Source of the DNA: Takakia lepidozioides
Lineage: Eukaryota > Streptophyta > Takakiopsida > Takakiales > Takakiaceae
Reading direction: 5' to 3'
Assembly: GCA_030704615.1 (NCBI GenBank)
Contig: CM060731.1
Location: 81,512,756 to 81,572,755, forward strand
DNA length: 60,000 nt
Part shown: piece by piece, positions 43,778 to 54,859 of the stretch
How positions within the stretch are numbered: position 1 is the stretch's first letter
How the letters are laid out: every line of letters begins with the position of its first letter
Notes under the pieces: model-generated
Seen by the model: the letters and a program-made list of their open reading frames with translations, nothing else
Database searches by the model: none
Told to the model about the DNA's origin: nothing
Program-made: the position numbers and the translations under genes

Positions 43778-46700
43778 CCTTTTTGAGCAAATCCGGAGCG
43801 GTCATAGATGGCCGCAAGGGAGTAGTCACACTGCCATGTGGGAATGGTGGCGAGGTCTTACGAGTGTCAGAAACGCCCAAACCCGTGGGAGGGCGAATAA
43901 GCCTTCTGTCAGCAAGGGAGTGGGCCGTGGAGGAGGCACACGAGCCCCAGTTTTTGCTCTACATTAGAGAAGTGAAGGGGAAAGGCGATGGGGAGCCGAG
44001 CCCAGATTGGATCAAGGGGATTTTGGAGAAATACCAGGATGTGATGCCGGAGGATTTACCAAGCGGTTTGCCACCGCGAAGAGGAGTTGACCACAAGATT
44101 GAGGTGATACCGGGATCAGAACCGCCTGCCAAGGCGCCCTACCGGTTGAGCCACAGAGAGTTGGTCGAGCTGAAGACTCAGCTCAAAGATCTAATGTCAA
44201 AGGGGTACATCCGGCCGAGTAAGTCACCTTACGGAGCCCCGGTGCTATTTGCAGATAAAAAGGATGGGACGCTGCGGATGTGTGTCGATTACAGGGCTCT
44301 GAATAAGGTGACTATCAAAAACCGGTACCCTTTGCCAAGGATCGACGACCTCTTCGATCGGTTGGCAGGAGCGAAGTATTTCAACCGGATCGACTTGCGC
44401 TCCGGCTATCATCAAATTCGGGTGGCGGAAGGGAGAGGAGAAAGACGCGTGCAGGACAAGGTATGGTTCATATGAGTTCTTGGTGATGCCTTTTGGGCTC
44501 ACCAATGCACCAGCGACATTTAGCACGCTGATGAACAGCCTTTTTCAGGATGGTTAGATGACTTTTGTGATCGTGTACATCGACGACATCTTGGTGTACT
44601 CGAAAACGAAGGAGGAGCACTTGGAGCACCTGAAAAGGGTGTTCCAAAAATTGCGGGAAGGGAAGCTATACGCCAAAGCTTCAAAGTGCGAATTCGGGGT
44701 CACGAAAGTGGGTTCTTGGGGCATGTGATTACACAGGATGGGATCAAAATGGATGACAGAAAGGTGAGGGCGATCTTGGACTGGGAGCCTCCGACTTTGG
44801 TCCCGGGAGTGCGATCCTTCCTAGGACTCGCCTCCTATTACCGGAAGTATGTGAGAAATTTCGCCAAGATCGCGGGGCCGCTGTCGGACCTTCTGTGTAA
44901 ATCCAAAGTCTGGGTATGGAACACCTTTTGTGGCCAAGCTTTTGCTGAATTGAAGCAGCGGATGGCGGAAGCTCCAGTCTTGAAAATCCCGGAGTTCGAT
45001 CGTCCATTCGAGATTCATACGGATGCGTCGGACTTCGCGATTGGGGGTGTACTTATGCAAGATGGACGTCCAGTGGCTTACGAAAGTAAGAAACTAAATG
45101 AAGTGGAGCGACGGTGGCCAACGCACGAAAAAAAAGAGATGAAGGCGGTGGTGCATTGCCTTGAGCTTTGGCGCCACTATGTTGGTTCCAACCCAGTGAA
45201 GGTATTCACGGACAATGTTACGGTGAAGTATTTTGCCACGCAGCCCAAGTTGTCCCCAAAACAACTTAGGTGGCAAGATACTTTGGCAGTGTTTGACGTG
45301 GATATCCAGTACAAACCGGGACGTGACAATGTGGTGGCCGATGCTTTAAGTAGAAAGCAGCAGCTCATGTTGGTGTACAGGGGCGAGACGGCGCTCCAAA
45401 GGAAGATCCGGAAGGCTTTCCGGAAGGATGAGCTGGCGAAGTCTGTGATGCAAGACTTGAGGAGGGGGGTTAAATCGCAGTTTCCACTTGCAAAATGGAC
45501 TGCTCCGGTATAAGCAAAAGCGTCTCTACGTGCCGAAGGGAGGGATCAGAGATAGTCTCTTGAGAGAATGCCATGATAGCCCGCTTGCGGGCCACGGCGG
45601 AGCCAAGCGCACTGCGGCACTCTTGAAGAAAGAGTATTTCTGGCCCAAACTGAGGGAGGAGGCAGAGGAGTATGTCAAGACATGCACCACATGCAACAAA
45701 ACCGGAGCGAGTACAAAAAGCAAGCGGGGCTGTTACAACCCTTGCCGATTCCAGAGGGGACTTGGGAAAGCGTCTCGATGGATTTCATGACTGCTATGTC
45801 GCTGTCAAAAGGATTCGATGCAATCATGGTGGTGGTGGTGGATAGGTTCAGTAAAATGGGCCATTTCATCCCACCAAGGAGACGGCAACGGCGCAGGAGG
45901 ACAAGGCGACTTTACTTCGCCCACGTCTTAAAGCATCATGGAGTCCCGAAGGATATTGTCTCGGACCGCGATCCAAAGTTTACGAGTAAATTTTGGATGA
46001 CACTTTGGAAGAAGATGGGGACGAGGCTGAAGATGAGCACCGCCTTCCGACCTACGACCGACGGCCAAACGGAAAGAGTGAATTCCGTAGTGAAGCAGAT
46101 CTTGCGGAATTACGTGTCGGCAGACCAATCAGACTGGGTGGAACACTTAGACGCGGTAGAGTTCTGTTATAATAACACAGAACACTCCGCAACGGGAGTT
46201 TCCCTTTCGTATTGGTCTATGGAAAAGCACCTCTGGTGCCGACAAGTTGGGCCGCCCAGGACGTTGAGAGGAAACCGGGTAGCGGCGGTACTGGAAGAAC
46301 GTGAGCGTTTGTTGAAGCTCGCAAAGTACAACATTGCCAAAGCTAGGAAACCGTATGAAAGGCAGGCGAATCAGAAGCGGAGGGGAAGTGAAGTTTGAGG
46401 CAGGCACAGAGGTCTGGTTTGAACATCAAGAATTTCCGACTACCTCCGGAAGTGAGTCCAAAGTTCGTACCTCCGTATGCGGAACCCTTTCGCATCTGGA
46501 AGGTTATGAATGAGGATGTGTATGAATTGGAGCTGCGGCAAACAGCAAGGTGCATCCAGTATTCCACGTCTCCCTTTTGAAGCCTTACTTCAAAGATGAA
46601 GCGCGTCCGAATCGGCATCAAGTGTTGCGTCCGCCACCTGTGCTGTTGGATCATGAAAATGAACGTGAGTACGAGGTGGAGGCAGTACTTAAGTCAAGGA

Positions 46701-46903
46701 GGTTCAAGAACCGAGAAACGGAGTATCTCGTCAAATGGAAGGGCTATCATCATGTGGAGGCATCTTGGGTGCGTGCCTCAGAAATGGAAACGCATCCGAG
46801 GCGGTTGCAGTTTTTGAAGGGCGACCTCAAAGCGGAAGAAGCGTTGATGGGACATCCCTTGGAGCATGGGGGAGGAAATGCATGCTTAGCCCGGCTTAGC
46901 TAG
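43768..46903 (+). pseudogene. GypA reverse transcriptase, RNase H, integrase, chromodomain
   Basis: RT starts near 43980; palm motifs include [41 protein letters not shown] and the catalytic [10 protein letters not shown] (about 44575). RNase H shows IHTDASDFAIGGVL and VFTDNV. Integrase has an H2C2 zinc-binding region (45560-45700), MDFMT (first Asp), SDRDPKF (second Asp) and GQTERVN (Glu). A C-terminal chromodomain (46664-46789: YEVEAVLKSRRF, YLVKWKGYHHVEASW) marks a chromovirus, in which it directs insertion to marked heterochromatin. Breaks: near 44440, a TAG at 44554, near 45475 (G6 run), near 45715 (A5 run), 46395 and 46545. Confidence 0.93.
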
Positions 46904-47757
46904 CTTAGGAATCCGATTGCAAAAACTGTATTGTACAAAAAATTTGTTATAAAGGAAATGGGTTCTAAATGTTGTGCGTCCTATTTTGTTTGGAATGGTG
47001 TGATGCATGGTGTGGTTGGCTAGTGTGTAGAATGCATGCTAGCTTACAAAAGTGGGAGAGGTAAATTGGGTTAATCGTGTGTGTGTTTACGCAGTGCCGA
47101 AATCGGGTGACTCCCATCCAAGGGGCAAGGAAACATGCACCTTCTTTGGGAGTTCACGTGCTAGTGCGCACCTGGCGCGTGCGCGTACTATAACTACGCT
47201 ACCGAGGCTATAACTGCGCTACCGAGGTGGTTGCCTTGTAGTAGGAAGCTACGTGCTTCCGTTCACGTACTATAATCGTGTAGCCTCGGGACGGGAAGTC
47301 ATAGTGCGGCTTCGACGTGTTCCCGTACCTCAGGCCAGCATTCCAAGACGGACCCCAATTGTAATGATTGGGGCGCACGGTTGGTTCAAGGTTCTTCCTA
47401 GTCAAGGGGGTTCGAGGTGACCCTTGTGCAAGGTAATGCCAAGCGGCATCATGAGCGATCGCAAACAATGTTGTTGCAGTAAGGCGATTCGATCCTCGGG
47501 GAGGATCATTCCTTGGCCTTGAAGTAGGCCAAGAAGAGTGCACTGGGAGGAGCTTGAGAGGCTCCACCCCTGGCCGGGACTTGGAGGAAGTCGGCCGAAC
47601 TAGCTAGTGGAGAGTAGAGTCAAGTGTAGGGTTTGGTTCTTGCCATGGGACGCCATGGTACGGAAACAAACTCCTTGATGTGGGACGCCACAACTTGGAT
47701 GTTCGTTTCTACAAAATGGACAAGTCGATGAGGACATCGACTCCCGTAGGGGGTGTG
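46904..47757 (+). other. GypA 3' untranslated region and polypurine tract
   Basis: About 850 bp without coding sequence between the chromodomain stop and the 3' LTR. It contains two adjacent 20-bp units CTATAACTRCGCTACCGAGG (47188-47227). The polypurine tract is the GTAGGGGG just before the LTR. Confidence 0.75.
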
Positions 47758-48482
47758 TGTCGTGGCCTTTGCCTTGAGGGGCAGGGGGTCGGGACACATG
47801 AGGGGCTGCCCCTGTGGTGGGGGCAGTGGCAGCGATAGGTACGGGGGGCTGAAGCACCCTTGAGTGCCCAAGGCACTCAAGGAGGTGGAGGTGCTCACTA
47901 GGTGGAGCCCCGCACACCGGGATGCGGTGGGGGGGGCTTCACAAAAGGGTGGTGGTAGCTTAGCGGGACTTAGGGGGGTGGCATAGGACTCACCTTGGGG
48001 CGGAGACCTCGTGGTGGGAGTCGTGGGGAGTCTTGGGACTCATCACGGTCCATAGGGGCCGTGGTGGGTGGGCCAAGACTCACCGCAACTCATCACCGGG
48101 AGTCGAGGGTTTTCGTGGTGGTTCGCCATAAAATGGCATGGTTGTTTGTGAAACCCCCGCGGACAACTACAGAAGTATATATAGGGAGTAGTAACCCCGA
48201 GAACGGTGCAAGCCCGTTGGTGACCAAAACTAGTAAGTAAGCGAGCGAGCCCGAAAGCGACCAAAGAGTGGGGAGCTGTTCCGGACTGCCAACTACCAAA
48301 GGGAATTCCCGCTGGGCCCAAATCGGTGGAGGGTTCTTTGGGAGATCAAAGGGGGACCGTTATGCCCCGGTGAGCAGCCGAAGCTCTAAGTTGGCCCGGC
48401 GGCCAGGTTGGGAGTTAGGCGCGCGCATCAAAGCGAGTAACTATGACTTGAAGGGGAGCTTACCGAAGTGAGGTACGCGACA
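47758..48482 (+). repeat. 3' LTR of GypA
   Basis: 725 bp, TGTCGTGGCC...GTACGCGACA; TATA box about 48176-48183. Confidence 0.93.
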
Positions 48483-48487
48483 CAGAC

Positions 48488-48619
48488 GCTGATAAGCATA
48501 TGTAAACTCCACCTTACACAAAGAGAAAGCATGACCCAGGTGGAGAAGTCCATTCATGTGAGGATAGGGGAAGTTTCCAAAGAGCTTTTCACCTTCCTTT
48601 GAATTTTTAAATTTGAAAG
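48488..48619 (+). other. Short unassigned segment upstream of GypB-2
   Basis: Continuous with 41572 before GypA inserted. A coding-like frame reads MTQVEKSIHVRIGEVSKELF. It is unrelated to what precedes GypB-1, so the two GypB copies are fused to different sequences at the same leader point. Confidence 0.4.
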
Positions 48620-50100
48620 GATAGTTGATAGTTGCAGAAAGGGGAAATCTACGTATCTAGATCTGGTTTTAATTTTTTGGACTGTGTTAAAAATCTATGG
48701 AATTTTTTGAGTGTGAGTGTGCCATGAAAGATCCACAATTCTGTTTCTAGAACCTGTTGTGGTCTATATGAGAGACAAATCTGTGGATGTCCTCCTTGTA
48801 TGGCTGGGGGAAATGAGGACGTAATTGAAGGACAAGTCTCTTCTCTTAGCCTGTGCACACAAGGGGACAAGATTTATGTTTCCCAAGGAACTCAGACTGA
48901 TTTGAATGGAGAGCAGTTGGGCGAGTTGATTGCATACTGGGAGTCAGGCATTAGCAGTAGACAACAAACTGTTGTAGTTGGCGTTGAGGGCCTCAATATT
49001 ACTTTGGACAGTCAGAACTCTGTTAGAGCCAGCAGTTCTACAGCTGTAGGTGAAATACCAAAGTGGGTGAAAGCTAGGCTTGGAACATAGCCAAAGACAG
49101 CCCCAGGGACCAAGGTGTTCAGCCACAAGGCCGTGGTGTATTGGAGTAGAGGAGCAGAAGCTACACAAGTTTGTGCAATCAGACATGGTTGCAGCCGGAC
49201 ACGCTCTGCACAAGACAAACACGAGCGGGGGTTCATTAGCAATGACAAGTTTGTCCTGCTTGAAGGAGATGCAATCATTCGCAATGAGGACACCTGCAAC
49301 CGTCTCCAAGCTTTCGAGTTGAGAGACTGTCAGACCCTACCTTTTTTTCTTTAGTGTTCAGTGAGGGAGGGGGGGTATTGCTTGTCTCTACCTGGTAGAA
49401 AGAGGAGGAGGGTTGGTTAGAGCGAGCTACTGTAGCTTGGGACAAGGTTTAGTGGCAGGTTTCTGGACATGATATACCTCCTACACCTTACATCATGCAA
49501 AGCGAGGCACTTTGAGAGAAGTCTGGCAGTTGATAGCATAGATCAGGATTAGATCTTGCTTGGTCGGGCTTCTATTCTTCCCTCCCTCTCTTTACTATTT
49601 TCATTACTTTGTACTTGTAGTTGCCAAAGCCTCTTTTGGTGGAGGCCAGTCAGTCCGGGGTTTTGGGCTGGGATATTCTGCAGTATCAGCATTGCAGATG
49701 GATTTTGGTGTGGGGGTGTTGATGTTTTGATTCTTGTGTTTGGATCCCCCCCCAACACCTGCATGCTTACTGTGCGCCATGTTGGTTTTTGTGGGCGCTT
49801 GCTTTCATAGGATTAGGCCGGATTTGATCACCGGTCAATCCTAGAGTATGCTGTCATTGGTGAGGCTAGAGTGTGACCAGCAAGACCACCAGTGTTTCTT
49901 CTATGGTGAGACTGGGTTGATGACCAGCCAACCATAGGAGTTCTTGCGATGGATGCAGGTACAGGTGCCCTGAGCCACTGGGATATATGACCCTTAAACT
50001 GCACAGGTGCCCACCGTGTCACTATTAGAATTAGTACTAGAGCCTCATAGTGTCACGTGGGGGAGGTGCACATTGTGAGTGTCATCACGAGTTACCCAAG
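48620..50100 (+). other. GypB-2 leader with a conserved extra coding region
   Basis: An ATG at 48800 opens MAGGNEDVIEGQVSSLSLCT...IYVSQGTQTDLNGEQLGELI, ending in a donor-like GTAGGT near 49046. After an acceptor-like GTGTTCAG (about 49120) comes a second block: VYWSRGAEATQVCAIR, DKFVLLEGDAIIRNEDTCN, AFELRDCQTLPFF. GypB-1 carries the same two blocks with different disruptions. No known domain was recognised. The rest of the leader is non-coding. Confidence 0.5.
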
Positions 50101-50115
50101 GGTTTTGAGGGGAGT

Positions 50116-51492
50116 ATGGCTACAGGCAATAATAGTGAGAGTGGGTTCACAAGACGAGGTATTCGGTTCAGACCACCTTCACCTCCACCCTAAACTAGTG
50201 CAGAATCAGACACAGACTCGGAGGCTTCATCAACAGGGTGTGCAGTTTCATTCGCCATTGTTGTGGGACGACATGGAGGAGATGTATGGAGCTACCAAGG
50301 GGCCTCGTAGGTACTCTGGAGTTGTGGGCACAATTGAGCTGGATGACTTTATCCAGGAGTTCGACAGCTGGTGTGATTTGCAGCAGATGCGCAATCCACA
50401 GCTATTCACCCCATTCATGGCGTGGAAGGGACTGTTCTAGCATTTGGAAGGCCCGCCTATGGGACGATTACCACGAGTTCAGGCGAGGACATGAAGCAGA
50501 GATTGAGGAGTGGAGGATGTATTGGTCACCTGACTACGTCTCCATTACTCGAGGCACGACGCGACCAGTAGCTGCATCAGCACCAATATCTCCCACTGCC
50601 AGCACTAGTAGTGGAACAAGTAGTGCCGGTACTTTTGCAGGTGGTACTAGTTCAAAAGGTGCTACTACTCCTCCTGCCACGACTACAACACATGTGCCTA
50701 CATTCAACCCGGTGGTGGAGTTCTTCCAGGAGTTGCGGAGGAACTATCAAGGTGTACGGACAGAGAAGCTGCGAAGTTTGTAAGACTTCCAGCGCAAACC
50801 CAGTGAGAGCCTGCGAGAGGCGTACACTCGTATGAGGCGCTTGATAAGTGTGACCAAGGGGGTTACTGAAGCTCAGGCAATCCAGTTCTGGTATGGAATT
50901 TTGGACAAGGAGCTCAGGAGAAGGGTGCGGGATGCAACCCTGTTACAAGCAGCCCAACCCACATTAGCAGATGTGTTTCTGCTGGCTGAGCGGATTGAGT
51001 CAACATGGTGGAGGAACGAGTTGTTACCATTGGATTTGGCAAAGACATGCTGCACGAGGCGCAGCTGCCAGCCCACAGGCACAAGGGACTGCCCAACAGC
51101 GTGGTCAGGGGGGCAAGGTTTCCCAACCCAAATTTCATGGAGCTTACATGGGACCTCAGGTGCAGAGGCAGGCAGTAGCATCTTTTGCAAGCCAACAGCA
51201 ACCAGGGGTGATATGTTGGACATGTGGAGGACCCCATGTCAAGAGAGATTTTCCCAGAGAGTGGCAAAAGGCCGGCACAAGCACAGCCTACACAGTTGCA
51301 GTGTGGCATTGTGGCAATATGGGCATGGAGATGCCCAGTGTTTATGACTTGCATCCTGAGTTGCGCCCAGGCCAGTTCCAAGGGAACAATGGTGGCCGGG
51401 GGCGAGGGGGACCAGCCCAGAGAGGACGAGGTGGCCGGGCACGAGGTGCAGGCCAAGGGCAAGCTCAACATGGCCAAGGACGCGAAGGTTAG
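50116..51492 (+). pseudogene. GypB-2 Gag
   Basis: ATG at 50116 (MATGNNSESGFTRRGIRFRP); an in-frame TAA at about 50190 replaces a codon that is open in GypB-1. The body reads LLWDDMEEMYGATKGPRRYS, ELDDFIQEFDSWCDLQQM, a Ser/Thr/Ala-rich linker, then SLREAYTRMRRLI and FWYGILDKELRRRVRD. The zinc knuckle CWTCGGPHVKRDF lacks the last cysteine (Phe instead). A Gly/Arg/Gln-rich RNA-binding tail (RGRGGPAQRGRGGRARG) closes it. A TAG near 50780 and frameshifts near 50445 and 51050 break it. Nucleocapsid function inferred from the family. Confidence 0.88.
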
Positions 51493-51999
51493 GGTATTGA
51501 CCAAGGCATGGCCAACCGGCTTCAGCAGCTAGAGCAGAGGCTCGCTGCCATGGCTACAGCTCAAGTGGTACCGGCTCCCAGGCGGAATGGTCCACCTCCT
51601 GCTCCTGAGGGAGGAGATATGGGAGGCATGGGATTCATGTGCGGAGCAGCACTACCACTAGAGCAGGTGGAGTCTGCTGCAGCCGTTGCCAACACTAGCC
51701 GCCTTTACAGCTGCAGTTAGTTGGCCTGGAGAGTTGGTGGAAGGCAATGCCCATGCAGAGGATGTGCCACCTTCAGCAGAGCAAAATGACATGCATGGTA
51801 CGGTGGAGTTGCCTGCCATGGTTGCTCACACTCCATTGTGGGGTACGAGCAAGGATTTGCAGCAGGCTGCTGATGGACGGGTGCAACAAGCCTGGGTAGA
51901 GGCCTTCGTACTGTCAGGAGAAGAAAAGAGTGCGGTGATTGCACCAGGACCGCCTCAGTTGTCGCCATTGGATACCACACTTCTTGTGTGGCAGTGCCC

Positions 52000-52975
52000 G
52001 GATGAAGGCATATGCCTTCTAGACTTGTTTGGCGAGATCAGCACTGGATTGGCTGCAGTGCTGCAGGCAGGTGTACGAGTTCGACGTTACCTGTATGTGG
52101 AGAGGGATGAGACTACACGACGCGTCTCACTATGCCATGTTGCTCAGTTGGTACAGCAGTACCCTGATTTGTTACCAGTGTCTGCAGTTCGTGGATACCA
52201 ACAAGCCTTGCCAGCAGACATTTCGTTGCTGGGGGGCATTTGGAGCAACATGGTTGGGATCCATTGATCTGGTAGTGGCAGGTTGGCCCTGCCAAGGCAT
52301 TCATCAGCGGGCATGGCAATGGATTGCGAGACTCGAGGACGGGTCTGTTTTGGGAGATGGTGCGGGTTTTGCGCCATTTGCAGCTTCATCAAGCTATATC
52401 TCCAGCATACATCTTAGAGAATGTGCCACTGATGGGCGATTCTCGGGCCAGGGTGATGGCCAGTGTGCATCAAGTCCGGTCATGGCTTGGGTCAGCAGTG
52501 TTGCTGGATGCAGCTGCAGTGGGGTCACGGGCTCATCGTCCACGGCTATGGTGGACTAACTTGATGCCACCTGCACTGCTCAAGCGTGCATTTGATGGGG
52601 TGCAGCGGCTAGCACACCTCACAGTGGATAGCATTTGGACACAGAAAGGCAGTCTCAAACGGTGAGATACGATGACCGTTCACCTTTGGCAGTGGTCAAC
52701 AGGGTGGGTCAACCGCGAGCAGCATTACCTACACTGCTCAGCTTCCCAGGATCCCATGCTTTTCGGGATGGTGGACCTGGCCTCTTGTGGGATAGCCAAT
52801 TGCAACAATTAGTGGAGCCCAATGCTGACGAGCGCGGGCGATGGGTTTTTACCACTGGTACCACGGTGGTGCCATCTCTTTCTGAGGCATCACGTCGTCA
52901 GGTTTTGGGGCAAGCAATGGATCTCAATTGTTTGACCTGGATTATCAGCTTGGCTATGGCTGAACAACGCAGAGT
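52000..52975 (+). pseudogene. Cytosine-5 DNA methyltransferase domain inside the retrotransposon
   Basis: Transfers methyl from S-adenosylmethionine to cytosine C5. Motifs run in canonical order: I, LLDLFGEISTG (52016-52048, SAM binding); II, LYVERDE (about 52094); IV, DLVVAGWPCQGIHQR with the catalytic PCQ at 52287-52295; VI, YILENVPLM with ENV at 52417-52425; VIII, AHRPRLWWTN (52531-52560); IX/X, LSEASRRQVLGQAMDLNCLT (about 52878-52937). The LLDAAAVGSRAHRPRLWW block resembles the 'vDA..vS.AHRARYFWGN' block of DNMT3/DRM enzymes, and the order is not the rearranged order of plant DRM. PCQ rather than PCN is unlike DNMT3/DRM. A target-recognition stretch lies between VIII and IX. Frameshifts near 52235 (G6 run), 52310 (CGGGC) and 52655 break this copy. 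It sits where a protease is expected. Confidence 0.85.
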
Positions 52976-53394
52976 ACACTTCCCTTCATGGTCTCCCTGC
53001 CTACCGAGACGGTACAGGCAACAAGTGGGGGCGAGCAGGTGAGGACACGCGTGCAGGCCGCATCCATGGCACACGTGGGAGGTGCTCGAGGTTCAGAATG
53101 AGGTTGGCAGCCAAGGCAGCAGTGATGGATCAGGTTGGGGATTTTTCTCGGTTGAGGAGGTCTCAAGGATGGGGATGATGGGGGGGCAGGGTGAGACATT
53201 GTCACTGATAGAGGAGGCAGTGGTCATTGCTCAAGAGGTTGCAGCATAGCAACCACGGGACGCGTCTTCTACCTCTAAGCCTGCTGGACTCAAGGTTGCA
53301 GTCACGGAGGACAACTGGGAACCTGATGTTGGACCTATAGTCACCGGAGGAGAGAGACGACGTATACGGCGGTTCTTGAGGGCTTACGGAACTG

Positions 53395-54735
53395 CTTTGC
53401 CTTCAGTTTGAAGGACTTAGGAGCACTGAAGGGTCAAGAGATTCAGATTGAATTGGTACTGACACGCCAATCTTTCGGAGACCCTATAGATACAGTGACA
53501 TGGAGAGGTCCTTGATTCAGATGAGAACTCAGGACCTTTGGGAGGCTGGTTTGGTGGAGCTATCTGGGGGAGAGTATGCTTCAGCCACAGTGATGCCAGC
53601 CAAGAAGGATGTTTATGGCAATTGGACGGAGAGACGTATGTGCGGTGATTACCGGCCTGTAAATCGTCAAACCAAGTCCGATAGGTATGCCATGCCGACA
53701 CCAGAGGAGATCTTTGATGCCATTGGGCATGCCAAGGTCTTTAGTACTTTGGATTTACAATCCGAATATCACCAATTGCCGATCAAGGAGGCGGATAAGT
53801 AGAAGACGGCATTCTGGGGGATCAATGAGCACGGGAAGGATTGCCTATACCAGTGGCGGTTCTTACCATTTGGGCTTAAGAACGCTCCTGCAGAGTTTCA
53901 GAGAGTCATGGACAGGATTCTAGCAGGGGTGGAGTTTGCTCGGTGCTACATAGATGACATCATCATCTTTAGTGCTATGGTGGAGGAGCATGAGAGACAC
54001 CTTCAGGTGATATTTGAGCGCTTGAGGGCGCACGGATTGAAGTTACATCCGGGGAAGTGCAAGTTTTTCCACAACCAGATTGAGTATCTGGGTCCATGAT
54101 ATATCCTGGAGGATTGGGGTACAACAGACTAAGGTAGAGTCCATTGCACAGATTCCACGCCCCACGATTGAGCCGAGTTTGAGCTTTCATGGGGTTAGCA
54201 AACTATTATAGACGGTTTGTTAAGGGATTTAGTGTCATTGCAAAGGCTTAACCAAAGCTGCCCAAGTGGACCACAATAAGTGGCAGTGGGAAGATGAGCA
54301 AGAACAAGCTTTTCAAGAGCTCAGGCGAGGTTGACTCGGCGTCCATCTTGAGACGACCTATCAGGGGGCGTCCTTTTCAGCTGCATACGGATTGGAGCAT
54401 GCTGGGGCTTGGAGCGGTGCTCACACAGGTGGATGATGAGGGAAGAGAGTTCGTAGTGGCTTATGCTAGCTGCTCGAACAATGCTGCCGAGTCTAAGTAT
54501 AGCTCATATGAGGGAGAATGCTTAGCTGCAGTGTGGGGTGGGTGGCACACTTCAGGTGCTATCTATACGACAATCTCTTCACCCTTGTCACAGATCACCA
54601 AACCACTCAAGTGGTTGATGGAGTCAGACAAGCTTACGGGGAAGCTTGCACGGTGGGCACTCATCCTCCAAGAATATGACTTTCAGTTATGCATCGACCA
54701 GGTTTGGTCAATCGCAATGCAGATGGGTTGAGTCG
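53395..54735 (+). pseudogene. GypB-2 reverse transcriptase and RNase H
   Basis: RT begins FSLKDLGALKGQEIQIEL; fingers and palm follow: IFRRPYRYSDMER, GEYASATVMPAKKDVYGN, RRMCGDYRPVN, STLDLQSEYHQLPI (first catalytic Asp), FLPFGLKNAPAEFQ and CYIDDIIIF (YxDD, about 53947). An in-frame TAG at 53800 and another stop after EYLGP (54097) interrupt it. RNase H reads GRPFQLHTDWSMLGLGAVLT, SSYEGECLAAVW and WLMESDKLTGKLARW, stopping at 54729. It copies element RNA into DNA. Confidence 0.92.
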
Positions 54736-54859
54736 CAATCCATGCCACGAGGCCAACAGGATGACACTAGAGCTCGGTGGCATGGTGAGACGGACGAGGA
54801 GATGGTGCCCGGATGGCATGCATCTGCATTTCTGTGTATATTGGCAGTGGAAGGCCAGG

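Larger units (their letters stand above)
41568..48487 (+). mobile_element. GypA: nearly complete Ty3/gypsy chromovirus with target duplication
   Basis: LTR (41573-42300), primer-binding site, Gag, protease, reverse transcriptase, RNase H, integrase, chromodomain, polypurine tract and LTR (47758-48482) in canonical order. The 5-bp sequence CAGAC flanks both ends (41568-41572 and 48483-48487), which fixes the borders. It inserted into the captured-fragment region between the GypB copies and is thus the youngest layer. By eye the two LTRs differ at roughly two dozen sites. Reading frames are broken at several points, many at G or A runs. Confidence 0.95.

Noticed and set aside
50914-51504. 196-residue minus-strand frame
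   Set aside because: Antisense shadow of the GypB-2 Gag tail; the plus strand has the zinc knuckle and RGG-type tail.
52000-52975. Bacterial contamination or a free-standing methyltransferase gene
   Set aside because: The domain is flanked on both sides by GypB Gag and RT on the same strand, with the same base composition and the same kind of lesions.
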